Positions 1-14,255 of a stretch of DNA of 64,000 nt are shown here, piece by piece. Source of the stretch: Galaxea fascicularis (taxonomy: Eukaryota; Cnidaria; Anthozoa; Scleractinia; Euphylliidae). The stretch lies in assembly GCA_948470475.1 (NCBI GenBank), contig OX419345.1, positions 20,050,859-20,114,858 on the forward strand, given 5' to 3'. The notes under the pieces are model-generated. The model did no database searches and was not told where the DNA came from. It worked only from the letters and a program-made list of their open reading frames with translations. How positions within the stretch are numbered: the first letter of the stretch is position 1; every line of letters begins with the position of its first letter. The translations under genes and the position numbers were made by a program.

Positions 1-1270
1 AGTTTTTTCTTCAATTAAGTTTTTTTTAATAAATTTGATCAACTTGAGGTGAAAAGACCACAAAGTAGTAACTTGGGAATAACGAAAACCACTCCTTGTA
101 AGTGGTAATGTTTATCCAGTCATAAAAGAAATAATGGAGAAGAATTCAAATACGTTAACCCTTTGAGCCCTACCAGTGACCAGAACCTACTTTCTCCCTA
201 CAGTATCACCATTTTAAATAACACACAGGTTAGGAGAATAAAGGAAATGATCATCAAAGATGAAATGTCTTGATGTTTAGGCAAATTTTCTGAACTAGCA
301 GCGTAAGAAATATAAAAAGACCAGTTAAGAGAATTTACGTGTTGATGTCAGCGCTTGAAGGATTACCTTTCAACAGATGCTTTCATGCATAAGATTTCTG
401 ACGGCTCTTGACATTTGAACAAATCGCGCAATCACGTCTAAACCTTAATCATTTTTGCCGTTGCTAATCTTAATTTTAAAACGCTATGCAGATCCTTTTC
501 AATTACGTTGTACACGAATGAGTGAAATTTTGCACGCAGTGCAATGGACAATTCGGGCGCTTGATTTCTTGAAACTGGTGAGCATGCGCATTAAAAGTGA
601 TAATTGTGTGGTAGCTAACCTGGCAATCCGTCGCTCGTGTCGGGACTTCGTCGCTCATTATTAGGGAGCTTACACAATTACGATGGCGACGGCAACGAGA
701 ACGCCACAAAACAATGGGCTTAATGAGCAAAAACAATCGCTCTGCACGTGTGTTTTTCATTTTGGCACATTTCTTTGCCGTCATCTGCAAAACGACGACG
801 CAAAATGACAAAATTTTCGGTTTTCACCAGAACGTGACCGCTTGACAGTAAATTTTTCTTTACCTGGACACCGTTCACAGTAATTTAGACCCTGGACAGT
901 TCGCCAGCATTTTCAAAGTTAAACAAATGACAACAATCCCGAAAGAGTTACAAAAACGGGAAGTTTCATTTTCAAATGAATTTTTCGTTGCCGTCGCCGT
1001 CGTCGTTGCATAAGGTCCCAATATAGTCGACTTGGCAGCAAGTCCACCAGCCAAAGCAACCTTCCTGGGATGTCTTAACTTGCCTTCCCGGATGATCATA
1101 TCTATAACGGGTGAATTGAAACTATGGCTGGTTGTCTAACGCAGTCCATTCGCACCCCAGCTTGAGGAAATTGTACTACCAAAATGTCTAGTGGAACTGT
1201 TAACTTTCTATGAAATCATTACTTTTGCAGCTACAAAGAGTCCGCCGAAATCAGTTGAGTGTCGAGCGAC
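1..1270. other. Gene-free 5' margin
   Basis: No open frame here looks coding; the short frames lack codon bias and splice context. The stretch contains one inverted-repeat element, listed separately at 664-1019. The last 100 bases before 1271 could be 5' untranslated leader of the small candidate exon that follows. Confidence 0.6.
664..1019. repeat. MITE-like element with about 36-bp terminal inverted repeats
   Basis: The left end (gggagcttacacaattacga, continuing into ggcgacggcaacg) is mirrored by the right end at about 984-1019, which read in reverse complement starts gggaccttatgcaacgacga and also continues into ggcgacggcaacg. Roughly 25 of 36 positions agree. The 356-bp interior has no coding capacity, as expected of a non-autonomous DNA transposon. 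A target duplication is not clear, so the ends may be off by a few bases. Confidence 0.6.
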
Positions 1271-1299
1271 ATGGCTGAAACCGCGGTGACAGTTGTGGA
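1271..1299 (+). CDS. Candidate first coding exon (MAETAVTVV...), possibly of the zinc-finger gene
   Basis: An ATG at 1271 opens nine codons (MAETAVTVV) plus two bases (GA), followed by a consensus donor, gtaagt, at 1300. The exon ends in phase 2, and the first assured zinc-finger exon at 14256 needs exactly that: its leading G completes GAG (Glu) and the frame runs on as KLGAKRAYVQ to the in-frame Met at 14287. Using this exon would add 20 residues, giving 1066 aa, across a 12.9-kb intron. Phase agreement happens by chance one time in three, so it could belong to another gene. The competing model is a non-coding first exon nearer 11.3 kb with translation from 14287. Confidence 0.4.
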
Positions 1300-1800
1300 G
1301 TAAGTAGATGGATCATATCATTGATCACTGGTTCGTCATTTCCTCACTGTCTGTTGGTCTCATTGGCAACTTGCCGTTAAACTGTGTTTCTTCATTCCGA
1401 TGGGTGGACAAAACTGACAAAAGACTATCTGCTTTCATTGTCAGGTGCGGCACTCAAGTTGATATAAGGGACTGTGTGCAAGCCGATATGGAAACACGGT
1501 AAGGTAGTAGAAAACGATCATGGAAAAAGTAAAGCATGTTTGTACGATGTCATATACCTCAATGCAAGTGGTCCATCTTCACGAAGTATATGAAGACAAG
1601 AGACAATGTTATTATATATCTTTATCTTCGAAAGGGATGAAAAAAGTCTCCCACGCTTGGAAATTACTGATTCAACACTGATTTTTTTGTCACACATTGT
1701 CTTGCCATAGATTGCTTGTGGTTCTTGTTCCTTTTTATCCCCTGCTTTGCTGCATTTTTCAGTCGTTTACTATTTCGATCGAGTAAAAAAGAAAACAAGC

Positions 1801-2657
1801 GCCATCTTGACTTCATTTTCAAGTTTAAAGTTGATCATGGCGGTATTTACGATGTCAAGGTGTAAGAATATATTAAATTAAAGTTCTTATTAAATGCGTT
1901 CGAAGGTGTCACTACATGTACTTGAAGTTGTTAATTAAATATTCTGGCACGAACTGAGGCCGATTGTGTGTTAAGTTTCGGCTTTCTGCCGCGACTGCAA
2001 AAGTATTTCGTAAAACAGGTGATGCAGTTTTCTCTAGCATTTATGCTGAAAACATGCTTGCCAGGACTGGGGTGTTTTCCTATGGCAAATGCTCTATGTT
2101 TTCCAACGAGTTGATGAAACTGCCAAATTAAGTATTTATCTAAAACCTTTAAAGGGGTACTGTCATGGAGATTTCGGACATTTTGGTCCAAACCATCCTG
2201 AAATTAGCTGTACGGAATTCAACCCATGTATTACTAAGTATAACATCTTTAACGTCTCAACGAAGAATTAACTGTAGTTGGCATAGAAAATACAAACCAC
2301 AGACGTTAATATTTGAAAAAAAATGGACTAAATTTTTTCAAATTGTAATCCATTTCCCGCCAAGTCATCCGTTGCAAAAAAACCCTTGTTAACGGTTTCA
2401 GCAGACACATACACCAATTGTTGACAAAAACGGGCCATTATTTAAAGGTTTCCTATCGATACGAATACAGATGTAATTGTTCAAAGAAATGTTTAAATCC
2501 GTGACCATGCCCCTCTAAGTACATGTATTGGCAACGTCGAATACATCCATTTATACCTTTCCATTGCTATAATCTAAACCGACATATTGACGGCATAAAA
2601 ATGACCACCATATAAATAACCATTAATTCAATAAACTTGAAATGAAGTCAAGATGGC
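1801..2657. repeat. Inverted-repeat-bounded non-coding element
   Basis: The 26-mer at 1801-1826 (gccatcttgacttcattttc, then aagttt) recurs in inverse orientation at 2631-2657 with one base missing. Outside both copies the sequences also share gaaaacaa, and inside both there is a loosely mirrored atggcgg-like segment. No transposase frame lies between. A second, weaker inverted pair (about 2153 and 2516, around ggggta..gtca.gga) suggests another short element nested inside. Read as an old non-autonomous transposon. Confidence 0.45.
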
Positions 2658-3945
2658 TTCGAAACGTCGTTTGTTTTCGTTGATTTTTATGGTTGTGTAT
2701 CAAAATGTTCCCTTGGCGGAGTTGACAATTTCAATGTTATCTATCAAATATTTTCTCCATTTAGCGCATGCGCAAGCGTAGGTGTCCAGGTGGAAGAAAG
2801 TGACTTTAACTCGCACACTTGTGTTAATGAAAAAAGCAAGTTTAGGTAAGAAAACTTTACTCAGCCTAAACCTTGGTCTATTTGTAGAATTTCCTGTTGT
2901 AACTCAATATATATTGAACCGAAAATCGCTGTAACGTTCGTTGCATATTCCTACAGCAATGGTCTGCAACTCCTAAAACAGGTACCGTCCACCGAACAAG
3001 TTATTAAAGATAGGGAAGAAAAAACCCCAGAATACCGCTGTAATTATTGTTATGGATGTCTGTTATGTGATCGCGGGCACCCATGGTACAGTCTGCATGG
3101 TAAAGGTAAGTTTGTTTTGTGGTACTGATTGGAGCGCAAGTCAAGTCAAGTCAAGTTAATTTTTATTTAACTCACACAAAGTATTGATGCTATTTACCTC
3201 GTTCTTAAGGATTTTCTCTTAAAAATTGGGAGAAAAAGCGAAGGGAAAGGTAGATTCGAGTCAGCACTAAGAAGGGGCGGGACATATCCCGAGAATGACC
3301 CGCTCTTAATGGCGATCAGATTTCTTTCTGATCATGGTGTTTGTCCTCCAAAACTACTTCTGGACTCCTTTAGAAAATGTTTACAGTAACTGAGTACTGG
3401 ATTTCCAGAAATTTAGGTTTCTGGACGGAGCCAATTTTTTTTCCATAGCCTTTCCCCTTTTGAGCTATATGAATGGATACTTGTACTACAAATCCTCTAA
3501 GGTCAAACGTTCATCATAGAGTCGAAAGCACTAGTAACAAACAATCCCAGCAACCTTAAAGAGCACCGTTTTTGCCCAGTCTCCCAACAATATTTCATTG
3601 CTTGCCTTGCAGCATGTCCGTGGGTGTTACTTTTGATGCCTGGTTACCTAGTCCTCGGCGTGGTCTTATTGCCATTCTTTATTCTTATGAGCATAGCTTA
3701 CTGTGTAGCAGCGGCCATGGATTGACACTGCACTGTGAGTTGGTTGCAAAGGATGCGCCTGAAAGCGTTTGGTGTACTGGGACGGTCATGCAAAGTTGAC
3801 TAAAACCGCCTTAATACTCCGGACACGTATAACAGCGATATTCGATACAATTTCGGTTTCGACTCTAATTCAGTCTCAGTTCTTACCCTCTTAAGTAAAT
3901 ACATTAAAATTTCTAATCAAACAGCACGAGTAAATTCGTGTATCA

Positions 3946-4057
3946 TTAACTACTTATTAATTGAGAAAAAGGTCTTTACGGGAAAATCTGAAACTGAGCC
4001 CTTGCGAAATTGACGGCGCGATATCGCAAGGCCCCCTTCTCGGTGAAGAAGTAGTTA
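3946..4057. repeat. Hairpin MITE, partly degraded
   Basis: The ends are inverted copies: ttaactacttattaattgag on the left and, in reverse complement, actaactacttcttcaccga on the right. The interior, with a gggaaaatctgaaactgag segment, resembles the better preserved hairpin at 30851-30990, so the two are probably one family. Non-coding. Confidence 0.5.
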
Positions 4058-6429
4058 GTAAACGATGCAACACCAGAACCTAGCCTTTTATATTTTGCCT
4101 GAATTCTTTACAACAGAATCGAGTAGGACCCATTTAGAGGTATTTCTCTGTATGAATTTCTTCTGTTTCTTTCTGGTATAAGCCGTAAATATTATAAGAA
4201 AGCTATTGGTAGTCTTAACACTAGGCTGTTAAGTAAGACTTAATAGCTGCTAAGTTTTACTTTACCAAAATATGTGTGTGAAGTCCTAAGTAAAATCTCA
4301 AGTCCCTTTACTTTGCATCTCATTAAAGTCGGAAAGTTGAAACAATTCAAGAAAGTTTCAAGTGACTTGAAAACCATCCTTACAAACGACTTAGCCAACT
4401 TGAGGGTTTGTTGAGCTTTGAGGCGGGCGAAGAATGTCAGTCATTCTTAATTAAATGCCTGTGAAAGTAAACTTAAGTTATATTTGAAGTAAAAAAAACA
4501 TCACTTGTGTGTGAAGCGTTAAGTCAGAAACATTTACTTGAATTATCAAAAGTTTGCTTGACTTGAAATATTCCTAAGTTTAAATTTCCTATAGTGTAAA
4601 GACCACCATTGTTTGTCTTTTTTTTTTTTTAAGTGGATTAGTGGAAGGGGAGGAGATTTGGCACGCGAGGGGCCAGCACGTGTTGTCACAGTTTGTGCAG
4701 CATGTGCTGATTTTATTTCTAATCAAGCTACGATGGCCTAACAACAAGAGTTTATATGAAACGATTTTGTTGTTGTGAACGCGAGGCAGGAGAATGTATG
4801 ATGCATTTCTTGTGCGCGCTTTATCCGAAATGGCGCTGAAAGCTCAGTGAGAGAAGCGCTCGCTGCTATAACAAGTGTAGTTCTTCTTGCCTTAGAAGGA
4901 TGTTTTGTTTGGTTACTCAACACAGTAACCTATAAATGGCTACCGTTTACCAGAAAATAATTGAGGAAACCAGCGATAGACTAGCATCTTGCTCTACCGG
5001 AGACTTAAGGACCATTAACGCAAACTTTGTGTCACGTGTCACCCACGTGGGAGTTATTCAAACTTGTGGTTAAGACATTTCAACGGAAGCATCCGAATTT
5101 GAGTCCTTGCAGCCACATGTTAATTGTGCCGCCAAACTGATGTCACATGTGAAGTCGCGTTTGACACGTTCATAATTTATTCTCGTTACGAGTTATTAGC
5201 AACTTTTGACTGTTTGAATCCCTGGTTACTGTTAGAAATTTCATCGAAAATTATTTGTACAACACTGGCCCCAATTCGCTGAACTCTAGATCAACTCTAA
5301 AGTTAAACTGTTGCCCTACACTCTAGTGGTGTCTGGGGTTTAAAAGGGCTTCAAGCTGATTAAACCTGTCATTAATCAACTGTCTTAAGCAACCAAAGGC
5401 ACACAGCGTGTCCTGTAGAGTAAGCATAACTTACCTTCAATACGTAGCACTCAGGAGGACTGATCATTGATGCAGTACAGATAAACATTTCTTCGACGAA
5501 CGGTACGCTCAACATGGATGACAGTTTTCATTCCTGACGCTAATGCTGCTGCGTTTTACTGGATTCATTATCTAGGTACGTTCGCCGTTTGTTAAGACGA
5601 GTGTAGGTCCAACGCACATTTAGTCAATTCTGTCCGCACTAAAGGGGAGGGTGGCTAAACGTGGTCCGCTACACACACGCATAATTGTCAAAGTTCCAGT
5701 GAAATTTCGCTTTGGAAGGACTATCCGTGTCTCAGCTTAACTAACCAACTTTAATTGTTTGATTGTTGATGTGTGTTTTGTTTCAGTAGAACTTCACCGG
5801 CGTCAGCTTTCGTTAAATGGGAAAATTAATATCGTTTTATCGATAATACAAGCGCCATTTTTGGCGTCAATTAGGGAAACACCACGACAATTTGCGCTTC
5901 AGTCTTTTTGTTTTCTAACTCCCGCTTTAAATTCAGCTGAAGAACTGATTCGAAAAGAACAAGAACCTCTTTAACACCAAACAGCAGCTCATTTGGCTTG
6001 CTGAGGCTCAAACAGCGTTGCACAAGCACAAATCTTTTCCAGAACTGAGAGTTTGCAACTTCATTTCACGGATAACAACAAAAAATACCTAAAAAAAGAT
6101 ATCAGCTATGATAATCCGTTCACCATTTTTGTACGTTCTTCAGTGTCTATTACATGATTCCTGTCTTGTCTGCTTTAGGTGTCAAGGGTGCACAGTGTTG
6201 GCACCACACCTTAGGTTCTAGAATCAACCTTTTAACTCTTCATCGACCCTCATGTTTCATGATTAATTCAGCAAAAGTAAACATCGCACTCATTATTCAA
6301 TTGCACCACCCAAGGATATACGTGACTGCTTTATTTTTATAACACCGGGATCTGGCTAAGACACAGCTAATGACAAGATTGATGCCTTAAGCCCGCCTAG
6401 AGCCATCTTCTTTGAGTAAAAAGCTACTC

Positions 6430-6637
6430 AACCCTTTAACTCTCAATATCTGATTTTTAATTCTCCTTTCTAGCAGCTATACAGCTCCTTGTTCATTAGT
6501 TAAGAGAAGTTGCGATTATATCAAGATAACACCTTCTGTCTGATAACTTTGTCTATTCTCATTACCTGTCTGCTGGAGAATGTACTAATATTATAAGGCG
6601 ACGTTACATGCTTATCACTTCTGAGAGTTAAAGGGTT
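6430..6637. repeat. 208-bp MITE with 16-bp perfect terminal inverted repeats
   Basis: The left end reads aaccctttaactctca and the right end is its exact reverse complement, tgagagttaaagggtt. The interior is AT-rich and non-coding. Decayed relatives of the terminal motif appear near 28150-28170 and 51119-51150. I recognise this class of sequence as very common in coral genomes, from memory rather than from a search. Confidence 0.65.
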
Positions 6638-9600
6638 AAAGTGTCTTCAATTGTTCAGAAAAGAATCAACGTTTTTTATTTGTTATTATCTAGCTGATCT
6701 AAGTTAATGAAGTTTTTAATTCATATAACTGTTTTAAGGAACTCATTCATAGCTAATCAAATTCAAGAGGAGTTTCAAGAGCCTGAAAAAGTAAAAAAAA
6801 AACCACTTTCTTCAAGTAGATGTTGTTAAACCACAACACCTTTTAACGGCCTCAAAAAGGCAATTACAGTGAACAATTTTGTCCCCTGCCCCACCAAACC
6901 GTGACCTCGAAAAACAATATCACGACCTTGAAATCCGTGCGAAGACAGACAACGCTGTCACAAGAAACATGCGCTCTTCTTCGCTTCTTTAGGAACTACG
7001 CTCTACACTGCGATTTTATAGGAAAAGTTAACGAGTCCTCTACATTTCGTTAAGTTGGAAGAACCGTTGCAAAACGTGAAACATCTGTAACAACTTAATT
7101 AAACCGTAATACTCCCGTGAACATTACGTTGCAGAAAAACTTGCTTCGTATAGTATACGCCCCTTACCCCCTCGGCTCAGAAACATATGCCCTCCTAAGA
7201 GGTTTCCATGGCTAACAGAGGCATTGGGAACAAGTATAACATCCCTCAGCTTCTACCTCATGACCCTGAGTCAAGACAGCATCGCTGATTACCCTTCCTA
7301 CAAGTGTTTGGGTGTTTTTCCTTCCCTCCCAGTTTTAATTCATTACTAGTGGACCTAGTGGAGGTGAAAGAGACAAGGTCGACGGCTTAACGTCAGTACC
7401 CAAGGACGCAATCAGCATGTCGGCGGTTTGTGGTTCAGTCTGGGGTTTGAACCGCACGACCTTGCGCTCAGCAGTCCCGCACTATTTACCAATCAACATC
7501 GTCATGTAAGAATACTTTAAATGTCTTCAGGAACTCCTGAACTTCATCAGTTTTGTCATAGGAAGAGAACCGTGCTGTAACTTTATCCTGGAGAATAATT
7601 CTTGATCCAATTATGTTATTATTACAATTCCTTCGAACGACCGGCTCACTATGCAAGTTGTTTTCGGGTAGTTTGAAAGAACAAAATATAGCTGTACCAA
7701 GGCACGTACATTCACCTCGCGTGCACAAACCCAAAGCTTTGGATGATCATGTTCCCACATTTGCATTAAGTGGTGCCGATTAAAACAATATATTTTCTTG
7801 CACGATTATTTGCATTTTTTCAATTTATTTCTCTTTTTCCTCATAGATCCTTAGATCCCTTAATTTTCCTCGGCCTTGAACTGTTGATGACTAAAAGTAT
7901 ATTTTCGAAGATTAATATTAATGAAGTCTAGTGACGAACAAAAAAAACTGCCGTAATCAGGTATTCAGTATGTGAGACACAACAATGCGGAATCACTGGT
8001 GGCAATTGATAAGATGCTCTTCATCGTGTGAGACCTCACACAGTCTACGCGAGTGTACTCAGCAACTCTGATGGACCACCAAATCAAAAAATTCACGGAT
8101 TCTTGGCAAACTTTTTATGGTTTCCTGAGTTTACTTTATTTTTACGCCCTTCAACTTTTAAATTGAGGCACGTCCGAAATGAGTCACGTAGGAAGACCAC
8201 CTACTTAGCTCTGGACTGATTCGTTCCCAGGATGCGCACGTCACCAACACGGAAGTGTCTGGAGACGAGATAGTTCTTGATTCGTAGATATTTTGTTGTT
8301 GTGTGGATGGGAAGAGTGGGGTGAGGTGGTTGAGAGATAAAATCTTGCCTCGGTCCATTCATATGACCGCTGTTGAGGATACATGGTATCTGTATTCGAT
8401 TATTTATGATTCTCCAGAGGTCCGTTCAGACATCTGAGTCGGTGGATGTAAAACGTTGACCATTCAAGTGGAAGCTGCTGGCTGCGCAACACTTTCTTGT
8501 GATGTTGTTTATTATGTTGTACAGTAAATGGTGATTGTAGCTTTGAGCTCGTGGATGCAGCAGTTCAAACGAATAAGGTACCGAGCCGTGTACTTTGATC
8601 AGTACTTTCATATGTTATATAAGAAAAAAACGCCGCTGAGCAGAACTTAAACGCAACGCAGTTTGTTATCAGTGGTTCAAATTTTTGGATGAAATCCAAA
8701 GTGTGATGAGGTAGTGAGCAATACTTTACTGTAGTACTTTTTTAGACTATGCTCTACAAGTTTATTCTGTCATTTACTTGTAGATAAAATCCTAAGTGGT
8801 CTGTGAGTGTGATTACTCGAATGAAAAGTGAAAATCACACAGAGAGAGCACAACTGTCTATCAAGGACACACAAGGATATACATGAATTATGTAGTCCGC
8901 AATACTTTCCGGTGAGCTCTTGATGCGTATCCATGGCAACAATTAAGACAGATGGCACTAATCAACCAATCAGTGGTCAGTGGCAAAAGCCTTAGAATTT
9001 AATCCATACATTAAGACGTTAAGGCAACAAATACATGACTAAAAGTCTGACCCCGCTAGAAAAACAGTATCAGTATTTTAATTCATTGCCGCCCAAGTTA
9101 ATATGAACAAGACGGAAAGCATTCGCAGTCTTTTCTTCATACCAGACGCGCGGACCAACGCAAACCTATCAGTTTATGCAAACAGGACGTATACAGAATA
9201 GGAGACGGCAGCTTTATTCACGCGAGGGACACACTTGAGAAGAACATTTAGAGAAATGATGCTTCTGGTCCGGAAGGAATGAGAAGTTTGTTCTATCGGA
9301 TATGACGCACTTTGTTATATATTTATACATACCAGGAGCTTATTAGGGACCAAGGTACTGTAGAATTTGAAACCGCATAATGAGCACATGGCAACCTTGC
9401 GATACTTTGAACTTGTATCTTAAATTATTTTTCCCCCCAAAGGAGCAAACAGGATGACGAGCCGCCAGTCACCACACCGTTCGGGAATAGGATTTCGCTC
9501 AAAATCCAGAGTTCTTGATCGCAGGCAGTTCAAAAATACTTCTGCTTTAAGTTTCTGTTTTACCGTGTATGTTTCTCTGGCTGGAAAAAAAAACGATCTT

Positions 9601-11129
9601 AAAATTTTCGCCAGGTTTTCAATAGCTATAGTCTGAAATGTGTTTATGATGGCAGGGGATTGCATACTAATAGAACAGAGCGGAGTAAGAGTCGAGTTCA
9701 GTATGAACTCAACGTCATCTTACTGTAGTCACTGTGTAGTGAGGTAAAAAGAAAGGGCCGACAAGTTTCGAATTCCAGCAAAGTCAGTTCGGTCAAACGT
9801 TTATCGCTCTTGAGCTAAGAGGATAAATGAAACCATGTTTTAGCTCGTAAACAAAGCCTTCTCGTTTTGGGTATAAAGTCCATGGCCTCCTGTATGGTGT
9901 AGATTGCGGAAGTTAAGTTGTCACCAAGAACTCTCGAGTGAGTCACATTAAGTTCCCTTCAAATAAAAAAATAGCGAACCTTAAGAAAACCGAAAGGTGT
10001 ACATGACTTTAAAAGGAAAACCTGCACCTAACAATCATTATATTAAAATCATATCAATCCCAGTGATGATATTGCATCTCATGACTTCTTATTTTGCACC
10101 ACACGTGCCTTGCACACAAGGCGACATGCGCAAATCCATACCGTTATGTTTTTCTTCCATGTGACCGAAGAATTTTTCAAAACATGAATAGGTGATTGGC
10201 TAAATTGTTTTCCACTGTTAGTTTTGGCAAGGAGTTGTCGTGTGACAGTTCATGTCTCGTGCACAAGTTATTTTCCAAACGACCAGACAGCAGCAATATA
10301 AAGGACCTAACCACGTAATAAAGAAACCACAGGCCAAGGGGCTCCACGTATCAAAGAGAGCATAACTTGCATATTAATGATATTTTTGTAGTTTCCAACT
10401 GTCACTGGGTATGGTGCTTCGTTTTGTTCTGTTTTCTTGCTCGTATTGACTTCCTGTCTTTCGTTAAAAGACCCTTCATAGCGCGACGATCTTAAGCCGA
10501 TCTGGTTGTGCACGCAATCGAGTTCTTACAATTGTCATCGCTATTTTAGTTTAAAAAAAACCTGGGAATCCCTGGTTCAAATCTTGCGTCAGCGGAAGTC
10601 AAATGATGCTAATTTTTCCGTTTCGAAATTAGATAGAAACGTAAACGTGGGTTTCCACCGAACAATGTAAACAGTGGCCTATCTACTTTTAAAACGATTA
10701 TTTACTTTCTGCAGATGTTCATATTCATAAAATATACCCATTTGCAGTCTATTCCTAGATACCTCTCTCTTCCCAGACAGGCCCCTGCCTTTTAACACTA
10801 CAATCTACCATACGAGTAAGTGTCAGCTGTTCAAAAAAAAGTTTCAGCGAGGGTTGGTTGGCTCCAAGCTGGTTGGCTCCAAGCTAGTTAATCAAGAAAT
10901 TGCTATGACGTAATGACTTGTTTTAAGGTGAAATTAAACGAGACCAAAAATTCTAAAACATCATCACGTATTATTCTTTCCTCTTTATTTATCTCGTTCT
11001 TGCTTTCAACGAAAGATATTCTGTGAAAGTGATATTAGCAACCGGCAGTAAAATCTTCAACCATTACGAAAAACGGTATTTTTAGCTTGAGCTGACCACG
11101 TGACTCACCCAGACACACGTCGATCAAAA

Positions 11130-11307
11130 GTAAACACGTTTCAGAAGGCAGCTGCTGGGAACTTGTGTTCGTTACCGGCACTAAGGCCTACGTGAAAAAT
11201 CTTTTTTCCGCGTTTAATCGTGTTCCTTACTCGTCATTTTCTTCACTGTGACAATCAGCGGCGGCATCAACGCTTTCGTGAGACTTTCAGGTTGTGTTTT
11301 TTAGAGG
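11130..11307 (+). promoter_or_regulatory. Possible non-coding first exon and promoter-proximal region
   Basis: A locally GC-richer stretch ends in tttttagag followed by a good donor (gtaagg at 11308). It contains no start codon leading into a long frame. It would serve as an untranslated first exon spliced to 14256, in which case translation of the zinc-finger protein begins at the ATG at 14287. The only support is the donor and the composition; no transcript evidence is available. Confidence 0.25.
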
Positions 11308-14255
11308 TAAGGACTACTGTGGACGAGTGATTACTGGGTTTATGGTAGAAATGTACGTGAAATTTGATGTCAAAGATGGCGTGGTTGATTTCCCCGTAAA
11401 CTTTCCTTAGCGTTCTGTAACAGTTTTCGACAACTCTGCTTGCTGATAAGGCATTTTATGGGCGTAGCGGAAGAAAAAGCCTTAGTTAGTTGGATGCATG
11501 TCTTAATGCTTTCTTTACTGTTGAAATTCGTTGGTTTATGACTGAAATTTTGCTGAAATACGTGATTCTTTCTGATCAAAACGTGAGCGACCACCATGTT
11601 CAGTCACATGGCACGTTATATACGAAGCTGTTTAATTTTGTTTTTCTACCTCGAAATCGCGTTATCGACTTAGTTCGCGTCGTTCTCTTGTCGGCCATAC
11701 CTCACAACATTTTTGTAAGTGGGACCCGTCTGCTTTTTAAGGGCATGTCGTAGTTCACGTTCATTGCGCGTTAAGCCTTTTCCGCCATACTTGACATGCC
11801 GGTGATGTTTATATGCCGTCTTGGTTTTCAGGGTGGAACGAAATGTCTTAGTGGGATTAGATTCCCCGTAACCAATAAAGTTTTTAGCCTCTGTGTTCGG
11901 TAAAACAAGCGAACAGATTCTTTTAATGATCAGGGCTTAACTGTCCGAAAAAGCAAGATTGCCCGCACGTGCAGTTAGCGGCAAATGCCAGAACTGTGCG
12001 TGCTTATTTTAGTTACAATGTCTGTGGTCTTCACTCGCGCCTCTGCCGCGCCTCTGACCAGAACGAAATTACGCCAGTATTTCCGAACTTGATATTCACC
12101 TGGGTATTTTTTTCTCATTTTGACAGGAAAGAGAGTGTACTGCGAAAATGTCGTGTCTTCTCGTGAAAGTAGTAAACCGAATTAGATTTTATTAGTTACC
12201 ATTTTATTTATGCGCACGTGTCCGTGTTTATTTGTCCCTCAGTTTCATGCGCATTGGAGCTTTCGGATATGAACAATTCCATCGTTACGGCAAGTCTCAT
12301 TTCCCCAAGAGTGCAGGAAATGATTTCGACTGTATGATCTGGCTTTTGCAAAGATTATTGAAGCAGTTTTAAATTCACTTCATTCAAACCCAAGGTTGAC
12401 AGTTTTGTGGCGTGCAACTCAAACTTCTTAATTTCACATCTACAACGAAACGTAAAGCTGATTTTGTTCTTCGAGTATTCAGCGAAAATTTTAAGGAATG
12501 TCTCCTTACCCATTGACGTAATCAAAAATGACCCCGCATCCGGTTCTGGAAAACACAAACCGAATTTATAGACGTGAAAAAGCCCTTTATTATATTATCT
12601 GATAACATAATGCTTCGATCCGTCGAACTGTGCAAGGAAAAATGGTCTTCCATAAGTTAAACTATTCGGATTTATCACGAGCGGGTACAATTCAGTCTCT
12701 GAAAGGTTAGGAAACGGCTTTCTTTATATTGATTTTGTTAGAAAATTGTTCTAGAAAATCGCGGTGAGTTTGATTTAGTCAACTGTTTACTTTCTAGTTT
12801 GGTAAAATCACATTAGTTTCGCCTCACGTCAACCCAGTGTCTGTGCATGAATAATTAATGTTTGTCTCTAGAATGGAACAAATTGTACTGTGTACTCTTA
12901 TGTCAGCCAAAAAGTTTTGATCAAACTTAACAATTAACGGTTTAATTTACAAAATTTTGCAGCTTTCAGTGAATCACATTGTATCTTTTTTGGGAGCATG
13001 ACGTCCGAATGGCAATGCATTAGTTGCCCTTTGTGTGACTTGTTAAAGGCTCGTCCTATCCCAAAGACTTAAAGATAAAAAGGAAATTTTAATAACATAG
13101 ATATTTTGCTGGTCTCTGCTTTTGTCACTGACAGTTAACAAGTGCGTGGAAAAAATGAAATGTCACTGGAGAAACAAAACCTTATATTTCTCCCAGAGTC
13201 TGGTCATAGTTTGATAAAAACCAGAAACTAACCTAGATTCTCCATAGATTGGCTATGCCCATGTGAAGTGACCATGGGTGTTGTTATGTTGGAAATCCCA
13301 TTTTCCCTGCTATTATTTATAATTTCTAGCTTGGTCATCAGATTAGATTAAACAGCTTTCGGTTGCAACTGACCCTAGTTAACAAAAGGGACAAAATCCA
13401 TTACCCTAACCTCGAAACTGAGACATTACAATAAAAAGATTTGATCACTTGAAGATATGAATATCATCGCAGTAGCTACTAAATTTAATTACACAAGTGA
13501 AGTTGAATACTGAGCAGAAATATTCAACAAATATAGCTCATCTTTCATAGCAGAATCTTCGAGTGTAACTTAATACACAAGTTTTCTCTTTTTTGTTCCA
13601 TTGGTGATAACCAGAATGATGTGACTAAGGATGAAAGATAAATTGAAAGCTGGTGAGACTTTCCAAGAAATGTTGCAAAGGTACATATCCTAATTGTATG
13701 TATGTCAAGCTGTTTCTAAGAAGCAAAAAACAGTGTGTTTAGAACAGCTGCAGCTAAAGAAATATGGAGAAATTATTAAAAAAATCAAATTTAGGAAACC
13801 TGAGTTGTATCAGTTGCTGGTACACATTCCTTTACTGTCGTCATTTCCTTTTCCTCATGTTACTGTTTTCTGCCCCATGCAACAGTGTTGGTTTCTACCC
13901 AAGATCGTAATCCCATTTTCTGTTGTTATTCAACCACTGCATGCACACTTCCACATTTCGTTTTTTCTCCTACTCTTTCTCCTGATCTCTAGTTCTCTGA
14001 AGAGTTTTTTCTTTTCTTTTTTTTTTCAAAAATTTGGATTAGCACAGACCTTGTTACACAGTACTTTTAATAAGGCCACTTGCAAATTATTATTTTCTTA
14101 CTGTACCTTGAATGGCTTTCTTCTTTTTCTATCTTGGATTTCATTCCAAATTTACATGAAAATTTGCCAAGTAAGCATTCTGTTCTAAGCTTTGTTCCAT
14201 TCTATTCTAAGCTTTCTAAGCTTTGACCTTGCATACTTAAACTCTTGTTTGGCAG

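Larger units (their letters stand above)
1300..14255. other. Long non-coding stretch, first intron or intergenic
   Basis: About 13 kb without an exon I can support. Short open frames are scattered on both strands and none resembles a known protein. Repeats recognised are listed separately at 1801-2657, 3946-4057 and 6430-6637. A tandem CAAGT run lies near 3137-3157. If the exon at 1271 is spliced to 14256 this is the first intron; otherwise it is intergenic plus a shorter intron. Confidence 0.6.

Noticed and set aside
5759..5974. 71-codon plus-strand frame at 5.8 kb
   Set aside because: No splice signals that make sense, no similarity recognised, and length is within chance for this composition.
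13694..14188. 164-codon plus-strand open frame upstream of the zinc-finger exon
   Set aside because: Phe/Leu/Ser-rich from a T-rich intron tract, overlaps the expected polypyrimidine region, and has no recognisable domain.
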